A program made the translations under genes and the position numbers. This document shows, one piece after another, positions 10,310 to 22,923 of a DNA stretch of 64,000 nucleotides (position 1 is its first letter; the number at the start of each line of letters is the position of its first letter). The stretch spans positions 62,001 through 126,000 of the forward strand of contig JAMXDE010000034.1 in assembly GCA_026770025.1 (NCBI GenBank), written 5' to 3'. Below the pieces are notes generated by a model that saw nothing but the letters and a program-made list of their open reading frames with translations, ran no database searches and was not told where the DNA came from. The DNA is from Craspedostauros australis (Eukaryota > Bacillariophyta > Bacillariophyceae > Mastogloiales > Achnanthaceae).

Positions 10310-12094
10310 ATGACGAACGCCTTCCTTGATGCCTTTTCCCGATCGGCTCCCGTTTCTACTTCTGCAACAGCAACAGGCATAGCCGTGGCAAACGCAGAAG
10401 CATGCTCTGCTCCTTCCTTCTTCCGCTCTGCTCTCCAGGTTGGATTGATGCCAAACTTTGGCATGAGCATGGGGCAGAGCATGGGGCAGAACATGGGGAT
10501 GGGCGCCGCCACGACCACAGGGTACGAGCATGGTCCCAATAACAAGCATGGCGCTCAAGCCAACAGCACAAGCCAGACCACAAATCCCAATGCGGTCATG
10601 AATTCCGCTCAACAACGCTCTTTGGGTGACGTTCGACAGAACATCGACCGCATCCTCTTCAATCTCGCCTCCTCCTCCTCCTCCTCGTCGTCCACCTCGA
10701 GTCAGGTGCCCACCACCAGCAGCATTGTTGACGATGTGGGTGCCATCATCGATGACGACATCTTCTCGGTGGGCGACACGTCCGAAACAGCTGGCGAGCA
10801 TGGCGAAGCTTACGGGCAGCTCCATGGCTTCACTTCGGCATGCGTGTCTCTCTCTTCGTCTCTCAATTCGGCTTCCGCATCGACTTTATCGTCCATGTCT
10901 TCCTTCTCCTCGTCGGTGGCCATGTCGGCACCATCGCAGGCATTCTCGGACAACGCCACCACTGGGGACAATCTGCAAGCACCTCCTGACGTAATCGCAT
11001 CCCACTACCAGCAGGATGCAACGATGAGCTTCGAACCATTGCCCATCGACACCAGCCGGGTCACCATCGTTCCCAAGCTGAAGTCAACGGCCGTCTTCCA
11101 GGACAACTCCCTGATGGATTTCTTCGATCTCCTTCGAACGAACGGACTTGAGACAGCATCGACCACACAAAGCAGCGGTGACGACAAGATCAACACCGAC
11201 AGCTCCAGCAGCATCAAGCAAGTCGAAGAACCAAGGCAGAAGAGACGAAAGACTGCCGACCTGTCGGCTTTTGCAAACGCGCAGTTCGACTTCCAGCTTG
11301 GATCGCGGGGTGTCGTCTTCGCCCAGCAGCCGCTCGCCCATGTGTTGAAGGAGGCAACAGCAACTGTATCAGCGCAAGAAAAGGAAGATGCCAAAGCATC
11401 GACGAACCCATCCAGCTCATCCAACCCGTCGAAACAGACACTTTCACCAACAAGGGCACCATTGGCAACCACCAGCCAGCAGAACAAGAAAAGTAGCAAG
11501 GGCTCTCGCAGAACTCCGCCCGCATCAGCATCAGCCACCGCTAAAACCCAGAAGAGTGGCAAACCGGCAGCCAAAAAGGAACTCAAACGCAAGCGGTCAA
11601 CAAATGGCTCGCTGGGATCCACCAAGATCCGTTGCTACCAGGAGCTCCAGTGGGAGCAACGCTTCACAGAGCTCACCGAGTACAAGAACGAGTTCGGGCA
11701 TTGCTGCGTGCCGTACGGTTACCCACAGAACCGCGTCCTCGCGCAATGGGTGAAGCGACAGCGGTACCAGCTTCGGTTGAGGTTGGAAGGGAGGCATTCC
11801 ACCATGACGATGCAGCGGCAGCAGAAGCTTGACGACGTCGGCTTTTGCTGGGATTCGCATGCCGCACAGTGGGAAGAGCGCTTCCAGGAACTGCTGTCGT
11901 TCAAGGCCGAGCACGGTCATTGCCTGGTTCCTGTCCGGTACAGCACAAACCAGCAACTCGCTATCTGGGTCAAGTGCCAGCGCCGGCAGTACAAGCTGCT
12001 CAAGGATGGTAAGCCATCCAACATCACCGACAAGCGCATCACAAGGCTCAACCAGATGGGGTTTGTCTGGAGCCCAAGAGGCGGCACAAACTAG
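10310..12094 (+). CDS. helicase-associated (HA) domain protein with two HA repeats
   Basis: Start taken at 10310 (MTNAFLDAFSRSAPV), after a C/A-rich leader, giving 594 residues. Residues 1 to about 430 are Ser/Thr/Gln/Met-rich and probably disordered (for example repeated MGQSMGQNMGM). A basic patch precedes the folded part (KKELKRKRSTNG). Two helicase-associated domains follow in tandem, about 447-514 and 518-587. Each begins W-E-x-R-F and has the family pattern of conserved Gly-His-Cys and V-P (FGHCCVPYGYPQN and HGHCLVPVRYSTN), then the W-V-K-x-Q-R core. In diatoms such proteins are numerous. A role in DNA or RNA binding is commonly assumed but not shown. No helicase motor is present. Single exon. 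Confidence 0.85.
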   Translation: MTNAFLDAFSRSAPVSTSATATGIAVANAEACSAPSFFRSALQVGLMPNFGMSMGQSMGQNMGMGAATTTGYEHGPNNKHGAQANSTSQTTNPNAVMNSAQQRSLGDVRQNIDRILFNLASSSSSSSSTSSQVPTTSSIVDDVGAIIDDDIFSVGDTSETAGEHGEAYGQLHGFTSACVSLSSSLNSASASTLSSMSSFSSSVAMSAPSQAFSDNATTGDNLQAPPDVIASHYQQDATMSFEPLPIDTSRVTIVPKLKSTAVFQDNSLMDFFDLLRTNGLETASTTQSSGDDKINTDSSSSIKQVEEPRQKRRKTADLSAFANAQFDFQLGSRGVVFAQQPLAHVLKEATATVSAQEKEDAKASTNPSSSSNPSKQTLSPTRAPLATTSQQNKKSSKGSRRTPPASASATAKTQKSGKPAAKKELKRKRSTNGSLGSTKIRCYQELQWEQRFTELTEYKNEFGHCCVPYGYPQNRVLAQWVKRQRYQLRLRLEGRHSTMTMQRQQKLDDVGFCWDSHAAQWEERFQELLSFKAEHGHCLVPVRYSTNQQLAIWVKCQRRQYKLLKDGKPSNITDKRITRLNQMGFVWSPRGGTN

Positions 12095-13191
12095 AATAGA
12101 CACATATTTTTCTCTAGAGACAAGCATTCTACCATGCCATACCATACTGCGCATACCTCTCTACACGCAGGTAACATTGCCCAGAGCTATTAGTGCGTCG
12201 CCTTACCATTCATAGCTCCTAGTACGCTGGCACTCACAAACACACGGATACAAATCAATCGCCTGTGGAGCGGAGCAGAGCAACCTCCCTACCCACCTGC
12301 ACGCGCAATGGCTGCACCAGAGAGTACGAGGATGTGTGTTACTTTGTGTGTCCTGGTTGCTGAGCACATGTGCTGCCGCCCTTTGCTCCACATCACCATG
12401 ACGAGAATGCCCTTGCAGAAATGGAGCGTTTTCGCATCTCTTGTTTTGATCTTATTCTTTCGCGCTCATGTCTGTGTTCCTCATCTTGCTGCATTTTGTG
12501 GCTGCAGTGGGTTGTCCATCCGCGCACTGTGCGATCTACTCGTCCCGCGCCCTGCCATCATCGTGATCCTTCTCATCGTTCTTCGTGAGAAAGGTGCGAT
12601 TCGCTACACGTACAAGACCACTGCCACTGCGGCACCCACCGCTGCCGCGAATGCCACAAGAACAAACGAGAGGCGGAGCGAGATGCCAACTTGTAGCCGT
12701 ATGGCATTTCGTACCTGTGGCTTTCTCTATTGCTTTGGTTTGCGTTGCTTTGCATTATGCTTGTGCTTGTGCTTGTACGCGTCACTTAGTCTTAGAGAGT
12801 AGAATAGGAGTATCGGCGTGGCAGAGTTCTCCTCTGCGGATTTCTCTTCCCTTGTTGTCATGTACCTGTGAATGTATCCGTATCCTCTCTCCACAGCGCA
12901 CGAAGGTATCAAAGTCCGCGCCGGGATAGTTTATCAATGTTCGCGCAGGCGGAAGAAATGGTCGGCAAGACTCCGTCGGAGAACATGCAACCATCGATGC
13001 CGAAGCTGACGCACAAGGGCATCACCGACAGCGATCATTGCGGAATCGTATCGGTGGGTCATACCGACGCACCACCCCACCTCGGGGCGGCGCAGAGCTC
13101 AGATCAACCCAACCCAACCCAACCCAACCTGCATCCCATCTCGAGTAAACCGCGACCCGATACAGATGGCTGCGTGCATCCCTCTGGTCAT
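12095..13191. other. spacer between convergent genes
   Basis: A 164-codon frame at 12308-12802 (+) is hydrophobic and Cys-rich, without family resemblance, and I do not trust it. Four copies of CCCAA lie at about 13105-13130. Nothing else is seen. Confidence 0.45.
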
Positions 13192-16100
13192 TCAATGGCC
13201 GTCGTGGAATGCAACGATCTTGTCGATGCACTTATTCAGCTCTTTGCCATCCCTTTCGCCCTGAAAGGACGATACTGCGAGGGCAACAGAATGGCCCAGT
13301 TTGTATTGTCGGTGATTGTCCTCGATCCATTGCATGACATCCTGTTCGCGATGGAATGCAGCAGAGCATTTGATGGATGCAGAGTAATTCGGGTTCGTAG
13401 CTCGTAGTAGTACGTGTATCACACCAGTGAGGCATGCGCAACCAAAGCAGCGGCAGCACATCCAAAGCAACATTGCGATGATACAACACAGAGAGAACGG
13501 TAGCAAGAAGTGTCAGCCAAGAGCGTGTCTTTTACCACACGTTTCGATTGCGCATGACCACGCCGATGTCAATGAGTACCGCCATGATCCAATCCCACTT
13601 CTTCATCTGCTTCTGCCTCTGCCTCTCCCTCAGACAAAGACAAGTTGTTGCGCGCCGCGTCTCACAATCGCTCCCCAACGAGAAAGCCAAACATCAAACA
13701 CCAGACAGACGTACCTCGCGAGGAAGATAATGGACCTTGATGTACGTGTCGACGTAGGCAGCACCGTGACTGCTACCGTGCGATGCAAAAGACGACGACG
13801 GCATCGCCGAGCCCGGGTGCTGGTCTGGCTCAGTTGCTGCGGGCGTGCCTGATGGAAGTTCCGGAGGCATGCGGAGACAAGGGATGCCGTAGTTCTCCTC
13901 CAGGCGAGCCGCGACAGCGTTTGCCGATGTGCCAGATCTCAAGCACGCGACGTCCATGCTCATGAGAGACCGGCCTTCCGTCGAGCAGTATCGCAACCTC
14001 GAAAAGCCTTCCAAGAGGATCAAGTGGGCTGCGTCCAGCAACGACTCCCAGCTGTAATCAATGGCCTTGGCACCGAGTCGATTGCCAGAGCTCAGCGTGT
14101 ACCAAATGCATGCGCAGAATTCGCACAGATTGTCGACGTAATCGTTTGCATGTTCGTGCAGCACCTGCTGGCCCCATGTCGGGCTCATCGTGATGATCTG
14201 CTTTGTCCGAGTATATGCGACGGAGCAATGGTGTGGGTATGGTATTATAGATCGTACAATACATCAGCATGTACGAGTGTGATCAATTTATAAATCAGAC
14301 ATGCGGTTGTGTGAATAGTTCGAGGTGTGAGCATGCGTACATACATACATACTCGTACGTACGTTAACAACGCCAAAACGCCGTGAAACACACGTCCACA
14401 CATGGACCAGCCAACAACCAACAAGGTTACGTTGCTGCGCATCAACCGAAGCAACAACACAAAAGAGCTTACCTCTTGCAGTATCGATTTCGCATTCAAT
14501 GCTCTGACTGCGCTCATGCGATTCGCAACTGCCAGGAGTTCCGGAGCCACGCGCGCAACCTCATCGGCGTACGTTTCGAGCTTCTTCAAGTCTCGCGCGA
14601 TGCTCGCCGTGTCAGTCTCGCCGTTCGCATCATCCGTGTTGCTCCGCTCAGCATCTGCACTTGTGCCGTCTCCGTTTCCGTCCCCATCGCTATCGCCATT
14701 GCCACCACGGCGATCGATAACAAAGTATGCCCGGCCATTTGAGCTCATTGCGGATGTAAGCGAGATGATCTTGACCACGAAGACGCAGCTCCATGCCGCC
14801 GCAATTCTCTTTTCAAGCACACGGGCCACTTCGCTCGCGTACTCTAGAACCATGTCCGTTGACGAGGAAGACTTCGGATCGATGTCGGGCACCCACTGAT
14901 CAACCAAATCAAGCTTCACCACATCCACGAGCCTCCTTTGCGCGTCGAGGATGAAATCTCGCAATCGCTCTCGGTCCATCTTCTCGTTTTTGAAAGGAGA
15001 GCAAATCTCGGCATCGATCTGTGCTGAAATTGTTGTCGGCGCCCCGCCTCCTGAAGATGCCGCTTTGGATGAATTCCTTGACTGTCCGTTCGCATCGCCC
15101 ACGCCGCCAGACGCAGCGCCATGCTTGGACTTGCTGACAGACCTCCGTCGGAAGCTCAGCAGGGGAGAGCTGGGACGTTTCGGTGGACGTGGTGGGACGG
15201 ATGCGGTAGACAATGCCGTGGCCCTTCCAGGATCGTCGATGCCCAGCAAAATTCGCTCATTCTTGGCGCTTCCCGAACAGAGACGGAACACCGTTGTGAG
15301 GTAAAGATCGTTGATGTTGCTGAGCGCACGGACAGCGTCATCGGCAACGGATGGAATGCGGTGCAGAACCTGGAGGAGTCTCCAGGACCAGGACAGGAGG
15401 CCATTGCGAATGGAATCTGGGATCAGCGGCGCGCTTTCCAGGTTCTCCACGTCGCAATAAAGCTTCAGCAACGAGACGCGGCCGTCGAAGGATGATGAAT
15501 CACCAATGAAATCGGCGAGGCTTGGAGCGGTGGCACCGTTTCCTGCTGGTTGCTCAGTCTGCCCCGGCATCGCCGTTGCTACCTTCGCATCCTTCTCATC
15601 AGCATCGTTACCAATGCGACTATCGTTTGATGTGATTTCCAACAAGAATGGATTTGTCTTCATCACCACATTCGATTTCATGGTTGTTCTCACTGCCTCT
15701 TCCGCTGCTGCTGTTGCTGCTGCTACCGTTGCCACCATTGGCATTCCGAGTGGATCATTCCTGCGTGCGCCATGTTTGTGAAATGACATACCTTCAACCG
15801 GCCGTTGCAGTCGATTCACAAAGGCTTGGTCGGTAGGAAATGTAGCGGTAGAGCGAGATCCCAACGGTTTACGCGAGTCCCATGATGCCGCGCCCGCAGC
15901 GAAACCGTCGTCGTTGTTCGCCACCGGTAAGGGCGACAGCGCCCACGTTTCCTTCCACAGCATGACGCCGACCGTATTCATCGCTTCCACATGCACAGAC
16001 CGGATGTGCTGCTTCTGCAATGTCGACACCTTCGCCCAGATACTCTCTTGTATCGCGGCAGGGCCCGATAGTGGCATATCTTGTGTGGACGATGAGCTCG

Positions 16101-19100
16101 ATTCGCTGTCTTCCGGCTTACATCCGAAGTGCAGGTAGTCATCCTGCAACAAAATGTACAACCTCGTCAGCTGCTCAATATCCTCCAGTGCGACAAGGTC
16201 ATTTTGCCACACGTCATCGATCACCACTCTCTGTCCGTTCTCCGCTTCCCTCTTGTCGAAGAGGATCTTTCTCGGTGCGAAGCGAAGATGCTCCTCAAGG
16301 CAGGTGTCCATCACCTTGAGGGTGTGATTCCAAACGCTCATGCGGTGACTTCCAATCTGCTTCAAGCATTGGGCTGAGATCCCCTTGAATGTGACTTGAC
16401 TCGCCCCAATCTCGCTGCTTGACAATGGCGTTGCTGCATCCACTGTCACTGCTACTACCGCCGCCAACTTTGATTCTTCTTGATCGTCCATGTGACGATG
16501 GGCACCATCCCCGCTGTTGTTGGCACCGTCGTTCACGGTATCGCCATCGCCATCGTCGCAATCGGACATGACACTTTGCTGATGCCAGGCGAGGATCATG
16601 CAGTGGGCGCGGATAATATTGGTCAACAGAAACAGCAGTCGGTGCCACACGCCGGCGATGTGATGCTTCGTGGTTCCTTCCAGGTCGAAGCGTATGGTGA
16701 TGAGATTGTACAGAATGGTTTGCATGGCAGCAGAGTTTCCCCAGTGCTGCTGCAGCTCTGTGTTCAGAATACCGAGCTCCTTTTCAAAGTCAGGTAGGGC
16801 GTTGTCGGGCAAATCTGTCGAACTGGATGAGCCCATGCTGCCCCCACCATCGTTTCCACCGAGCTTGCCGTCGGATGCTGCATCGCAGCGCTCGCGATAG
16901 CTGTCATCCCGAGCGCGTCCTTGAACGTCTTCATTCCCTGCCTTTGACTCATCCGATGCATCTGCGGTCAACGTGGATGGGTCCAATAAAGCAAACGCGA
17001 ATGCTCGGTCAACTTCCACAAGCAATGCCGTTTGGATGCTGGTGGCCCAATGCCGCACCATGATAGATACATCATCCGGCGAGTTGCATCCCTCGCATTC
17101 GCAGAGGAGTTTGAATACCTGCATCAATGTTTCGTATTCGTAACCATTGAAGGCGGACCGATCGGCGCCCGTGGTGGATGCCACGTCGCAAGCCCGGACG
17201 ATGTTGGATTCGAGCAGTATGCATATCCTAGTGAAGAACGTCGACGCGAGAATCGTGCCGCATCGCTCACGAGATGCTTGCAGGCATTCCAACCGACCCA
17301 GTGAGGAATCTGAAGAATGAACGGCATTCCTCCATCGCATGGCCAGGTTGATGATTTCACGGGCGGATCCAAGCACCGTGCTGCGTGTCACATTGCGAAC
17401 GGTGAATCGTTCGATGCGACGATCTAGCTCGATTTCCAGATCAAAAATCTCCCGTAGCTCTGCGAGAATGCTGGACAGATCTTGGTACGAGGACTGCTGA
17501 TCCCAAGCATTGAGCAAGTCTAATCCACCGAGCAATCCGCTCCCGTCGGCCTCATCACCTCGTGCCAAGCGAATGGACTCCTTCGAACGCTCCACGTATA
17601 CCTGCGACAGCTTGGTGCACTTCATGAGGTCGTGCGTTGTGATGTTCGCATGATGCAGCGTGTCCACGTGCGGTTGGATGGTGTTCAACAATCCGATCTG
17701 GATCGTTTTGAGAGACTCGTCCAAATTGCACAGCCTCGACGTGATCTGCTCATGAACCAGCGGGATGTTCGATTCCAAATCCGCAAAGTCAGCCGTGCTG
17801 ATGACGGATGCATTCCCGCTTCTCGGGCTGGTTTGAGGGCTTATGCCTCTATTTCCTGCCACACGATCGCCATCAGCCTCAGCTGCATCGCCAGCGTCAA
17901 AATTGGCGATCATTGGAGCATAGAGCAGATGGGGAGACTGCCAAAACGGGATCCATTCCCACGCGATGCTCTTCAGGGTTGCGACGGTATCATCGAAGTC
18001 CTCGTCGTTGAAGTATCGCTTGGGCACATCGACGATCTGCTCAATTTCATCCGTGTAGCTGAACCCAGCCGGTCTATGCGCGTGCCCAGTCCGAGGGTCG
18101 GGACCATCAAGTCGCCGTCGTGCTTGCGATAGTGAATTGGATGCAGCCATGTCGTCCATTCCCGCGACGGGAACCGTGGCGGATGATTGGCGACGCAGCT
18201 GGAAACGTCCTTCCGGACTATCGAAGTTTGCAGTGGAGGAAAGGACGGGAGGCATCGAAGTTGAAAACGACATCGGCCGCCGGAGTTGGGAGGGCGTGGT
18301 CAGCGTGCGTTCTGGGGAAGGCATGGCTCTCGCTGTCATGAGCATTATTCCTGGTCCCGAATTGGAATCAATGTCGTGTTGGCCCTTTCTATTCTTCCTG
18401 GATTTAGATACCACGCGGATTGTGCTTGGAATCTTGATCCCGTCCTTGTTATCGTCGTGTAGCTTCGAGGTGAGCTTCGGTAGGGACTTCGATCCCAGGC
18501 CTGTGCCAAGGCCAGTGCTGCTGTGGAGATCATGGGTCTGCTCTTCGTCCGCGGTCGGATGCCATGAATCGACCACGGAAGGATCGGCTCGCGAGGAGTG
18601 CTGAGATGATGGAACCGCGGCATGCTTGGTTGGAGATTGAGGTCGGTGAGTTGATTCGTTGATCTCCGCGTTGGATTCTCCAACCTCTTCCGCGTCGATC
18701 TCCGTTTCCGTTCTTTCAGATGTTTCCTGCTCTGTGAATTCGATTCGATTCTTTCGGAGGGGAGAGTCGATGGCATCCGAACGACTGAACGATGCCGCGT
18801 GATACGTGTCATGGTGGATTGCAGCGACACCAGCTGGTGTTGATTCTTCCTTCTTCTCCTCGAAGGCTTCGTGTGACTCGTCTTCTCGATGGCTGTATTG
18901 ATCGTGCACAGGGGACATGGTATCATGCTGTCGTTCTTGCTGCTGCTGCTGCTGCTGCTGTTTTGCTTGCTTCGATGAACCATCATCACTGGGTGCTTCC
19001 AGCGGCGTCTCCTGTTGTGCTACCTGCACCTCTTGCGTTCCCGATGCGCTGATCATGCCATCAAAATTTGCCCAATCAACAGAGGCATCATCATTTGGCT

Positions 19101-20601
19101 GTTCACCGGGAGCGTCATTGGCTGCATTGACTTCAATTCCAACTTCAGCCACCCGCGCAGTCTGTCCATCCGATTTCGGAGGTGTGAGATTTCCATCTTG
19201 ATCGTTGTCTTGCGTGTTGGGAAGCGGAGGCAGCTCCACGATTGTTGGCCCAGTTGAGAACTGAGGTGGTACTCTTGCTGCTACTGCTGCCGTTGTTGAT
19301 GTCTGTACCTGCGTGCCGATGCTAGCATCCGTTGCGGTGCCTTGGAATGTCGAGAAAGTGAGGAGCGATACGTCTGTGGAGGAGGGTGCATCAAAGCCAT
19401 CCGCGAACTGGTACTCTTGCTGACCGATAAGACCGGCCTGGAGACGCAGCTGCTCCTCCAACACCTCCCAGGAAGAGTTGTGGGTTGGAGAGGTTCCATC
19501 GAGTTCCTGCAAGAGCTCCTCCGTCCGTCTTGCCTGCTGCTCCCACTCTGCCGGGTGCCCGTCGAGTATCCAGTCATGCAGCGTGGGCGGTTGGATGGAT
19601 CCCATGATGGTGGCGCTGTGCAGCTGTGCGATCTCCGACTTGGAAAGCTGCTGCGAGATGGGTGTTGCAGGCAGCAGAGGCGCTGCATCCGCGACGCGGG
19701 CATTGCCATCGTGGGACACGCGGGGATCTGAATACGAATACATCTGATAACACTCGGGTCTCGAAAAGGAGATCAACGCGTCATCAACGTTCAAGTACGT
19801 TGGGCAGTCGGAGCCGTCATCAGGCTGCTGCTCTTGATCCATGCCTAAGGCTCCGGCCGAAGGTAAAATCGATTGCCTTCCACCTTCGGAGTTAGATTCT
19901 GCGCCATCGCTGCTTCCAAGCCTCTTCGCGCCAACCTGATCCATTTGATTGCGATTCTGGTCACTGGTGCCATGGCGAACATTTGCTCCAACTCTCACTC
20001 CAGCTCCTGCTTGATTTGTTGGGTCCGTGGCGAGAATGGCAGTATTTGCTAGGCCATCCACCGAGATGAATTTAGATGAATCGCTGCTGCCAGCATTCTC
20101 TGCTTTGCGTTTTGGCGTTGGCGGATGATTGTTGAATCGTCCAAACTTGAATCTCAACGCCGTTGGTGGATGCGTATTGTCAGTGTCAGTGTCAGTCACA
20201 GTTGCCTTCGTTTGCGACCGCTCAGCCGCGTTCGGTTGACCGATTGCAGCAGATGCGACGGCCGCCTGCTTGTGCTGCGGTTGCGACTTCGTTTCAAAGA
20301 TGGCATCGTGTGACGCAGATGTTGCCGCCAGGACGGATTGCTTGAGCGAGACATAGAGTCGTCGCGTGCGCTGCCTCGTCTTCGACAGGACGTCGTCTCT
20401 CTTGTGGGTGGATCCTGGAGTCGCGCGAGGTTGGGATCGCAACGGAGTGGACAGCGGTGTCCGAGTGGGCGTCTGAGCAGCAGCAGCAGCAGCAGACCTT
20501 GCGGATGGCCCACCTTCTGCCGGGACACTCGATCTCGTTGGGGTTCGAAAGAGGGAGCCGCTCCGCTTGTCACCGCCGCCGTGGCTGCCGATTCCGCTCA
20601 T
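13192..20601 (-). CDS. VPS50: VPS50/syndetin-like subunit of the EARP (GARP II) tethering complex
   Basis: Three exons on the minus strand: 20601-14473, 14197-13715 and 13341-13192, phase-0 GT-AG introns, 2253 residues. The C-terminal exons match the syndetin C-terminal (DUF2451-type) region: EGFSRLRYCSTEGRSLM corresponds to the family's EGYANVKKCSNEGRALM, YVDTYIKVHYL to FVETYIKAYYL, and DVMQWIEDNHRQY to DMERWIKEHREYS. About residue 850 begins the Vps54_N-like region with VPKRYFNDEDFDD, followed by long helical stretches. Family members are near 950-1100 residues. The excess here is an N-terminal part of about 850 residues that is polar, repeat-rich (a Gln run near 18940-18963) and probably disordered. 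The complex tethers endosome-derived vesicles for recycling. No other subunits are in the window. The first exon alone reads into the intron for 75 codons, so annotation without splicing would lose the conserved tail. Confidence 0.88.
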
Positions 20602-21174
20602 TCTTCGTATTGCCCTGCCCTACGTTGCCCTGCCTCGTTGGGATGTATCGGATGCCAGTGTATGGCCACGTACGTATTATATGATGCTATTCTACTATAC
20701 TAATACTTCCTTGAACAATGTGAGGTGCCAATCAAGAGGGGGTGGACTATTAGCAACCATGAAGTACCTACCTGCGACTACTATGGTCAAGTGGGTTGGA
20801 TGCACCACACCTGCTCATCCTCCCAGAACGTGCCCGTCCAGCACGGGATGAATGTTCGTCTTCTGCCTCCACGATTTTCGTCGTTGGTTGTGATGTTCGG
20901 GGCGCATGTGTCCACGTTGTTGTTGTTTCCGTTGATCTTTGTCGAAAAGTGAAGATTAGTCGCATGAATCAAAAATCGTCTTGTCGACTCGTATGAATAA
21001 ATATCCACGAATAAAACTGTGATACCCAATTCACCAATCACATCGCGAGGCGCCAAAAGTCATTCTCGGTGGCTTGTGGTCCATGCTTGCGCAATCCATC
21101 ACCGTCGATACCATCCATCGACACCATCCGTGGCATCTCTGCTCCGCGAGAGAGCCCACCCCCTGCTTCTGCCC
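20602..21174. other. divergent intergenic region
   Basis: This lies between the VPS50-like gene (-) and the exostosin gene (+) and must hold both promoters. It has a short A/T-rich patch (TATTATATGATGC) near 20675. The exostosin frame stays open back to 21019, but I prefer the later start. Confidence 0.5.
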
Positions 21175-22923
21175 ATGCGATCACAATACAGTAGAGGAGG
21201 ATGGGATGGCGTTGCCAATGATGATACTCGTGCCATACTCAAGAGTGCTGGCGCTGACGACACAGTGCGAGAGCCTCGTGAGGACAAGGAGGGGGCATCA
21301 AAGGCGATGCTGATGCAAGAGAAGGTGCAAGGCCTGGAGCACACCGCGGGTGGTGTCGGACGCAGCACCAAGAGCGTCCTGGCCCTCCTGCTTGTTCTGG
21401 CCATCGGGTCGCTGTTCGTCGACCAGAAGGCTTTGTCCACGGTCGGTACTGCTTCATTCACCTCGCATTATCAAGCAAGCGAAACTGCACATGGACCTCA
21501 AACTCAGTCTCAAACTCAAGGGAAGACGGCAGGCATTGGTGTGGATACGAGCACCAGTGCAACCACCAGCATGCCTATCTCTACTTCTACAGTCGCAACT
21601 GAACCAGCAACCATGATACCAGCATCTAGCACAGCATCTAGCACAGCATCTAGCATAGCAACAACGAACACAGCAACGGAGAATGGCATCAATATCAATG
21701 CAGATGGTGGGAGTACCTCTTCAAGTAATGCTCCTCATACCAGTACGAATGCGATCGCTGCAGCAATCCAAGAGCCCGCAAAGAAAGCAGCACCCAAGCG
21801 CGGTCCAGGGTTGGAGTGCTACAAGGCCGAATTCGATGCCCCGAAGGTGGTCACGTACGATGCGAACTTCACATTTGAAACCAAGGTCCCGTTCTACGTC
21901 TACGACAACGAGCTCAGCATGCTGGATATGACCACGTGCGGAGTGCCTCTTAATATTACGGAGTACACTTACTTCAAGCATTCCGACGACTACTGGTTGC
22001 TGCAGAGCGCGCTCGGCCATCCCATGCGGACCAAGGACCCCGAAGAGGCCAAGCTCTTCTTCGTCCCCTTTCTCATGAATGCCATCGCCGACGGGTACGA
22101 ATGGAGGAACCGACAGCTTTGCATTCAGAACGACACGGTGTGCTTTGACCCATCCAGCGATGCGGACGCGACGGTCAACTGGACGGACATCCAGCTCTCC
22201 AAGTCCGAGTACTTCCAGCGCTCGAACGGCAGCGACCACGTCCTCGTCATGTCCCATTACATGATGCAGCGCAAGTTTCATCAGTACCACGTCTACCCCA
22301 ACCTCCTGCGTTGCAACCGCGTCGTGTACCAGAACTTCCCCCAGCGCCACAAGCACGATAAAACAACTCCGGATCGCATCGAGATCCAGAATCTCTACGT
22401 CGCTAATCTGAATGGCTGCCAACCCACGACGCCGGGCAACAAGACCACGGACTTCGCCATGATCGCCTCGATGAAACGCACGCGGCCGAACTTCCGCGAT
22501 CGCTTCAACATCTGCACGTGGATGAAGAGCGGGAACTTCTCCTATGATGTATGCGGCAAGGGAAAGATGTGTCCCGCGCTGGCCGACGCGCGGTTTGGCT
22601 TCCACGCCCGCGGCGACGATCTGGGCTCGAATCGGCCGTTCGACATCGTCGCAAGCGGGACGGTGCCGCTGTTTACGCGGATGGGGCAGTACGATATCAT
22701 GCCGGACTTCGCGCCCTTCCGCAACATGAGCTACTTCGTGGACGTGTCGTCGCCGTCCGCCTTCCGTGAGACGATGAGGGCGGTCGCGAACGTGACGAAG
22801 GAGGAGTACGATGCCAAGCTGACCATCGTGAAGAAGTACGCCAACCGCGTGGACGTGAAATCTGGGGAGCCCTTCGATGCGTACATGGCTATGTTTGCGA
22901 GGAAGCTGGGGTTGCAGGATTGA
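21175..22923 (+). CDS. exostosin-family (GT47) glycosyltransferase, type II membrane protein
   Basis: Start taken at 21175 (MRSQYSRGG), giving 582 residues. An in-frame ATG also exists at 21019. A membrane anchor (SVLALLLVLAIGSLFV) lies about 65 residues in, which fits a Golgi type II enzyme. A Ser/Thr-rich stem follows, with SSTAS repeats near 21630. The catalytic part begins about residue 225: FYVYDN, then DPEEAKLFFVPFLMNA, HVLVMSHYMM, FGFHARGDDLGSNRPFDIVASGTVPLF and YFVDVSSPSAFRETM, which follow the exostosin fold's sequence of blocks. The late GDDxxSNRxFD and G-x-x-P-V/L-F segment is the usual donor-site region. The sugar and acceptor cannot be told from sequence; cell-wall or mucilage polysaccharides are plausible. 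Single exon. Confidence 0.85.
   Translation: MRSQYSRGGWDGVANDDTRAILKSAGADDTVREPREDKEGASKAMLMQEKVQGLEHTAGGVGRSTKSVLALLLVLAIGSLFVDQKALSTVGTASFTSHYQASETAHGPQTQSQTQGKTAGIGVDTSTSATTSMPISTSTVATEPATMIPASSTASSTASSIATTNTATENGININADGGSTSSSNAPHTSTNAIAAAIQEPAKKAAPKRGPGLECYKAEFDAPKVVTYDANFTFETKVPFYVYDNELSMLDMTTCGVPLNITEYTYFKHSDDYWLLQSALGHPMRTKDPEEAKLFFVPFLMNAIADGYEWRNRQLCIQNDTVCFDPSSDADATVNWTDIQLSKSEYFQRSNGSDHVLVMSHYMMQRKFHQYHVYPNLLRCNRVVYQNFPQRHKHDKTTPDRIEIQNLYVANLNGCQPTTPGNKTTDFAMIASMKRTRPNFRDRFNICTWMKSGNFSYDVCGKGKMCPALADARFGFHARGDDLGSNRPFDIVASGTVPLFTRMGQYDIMPDFAPFRNMSYFVDVSSPSAFRETMRAVANVTKEEYDAKLTIVKKYANRVDVKSGEPFDAYMAMFARKLGLQD

Noticed and set aside
13105-13130. CCCAA repeats as interstitial telomere sequence
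   Set aside because: Too few copies, and they do not match the TTAGGG-type telomere expected in diatoms.
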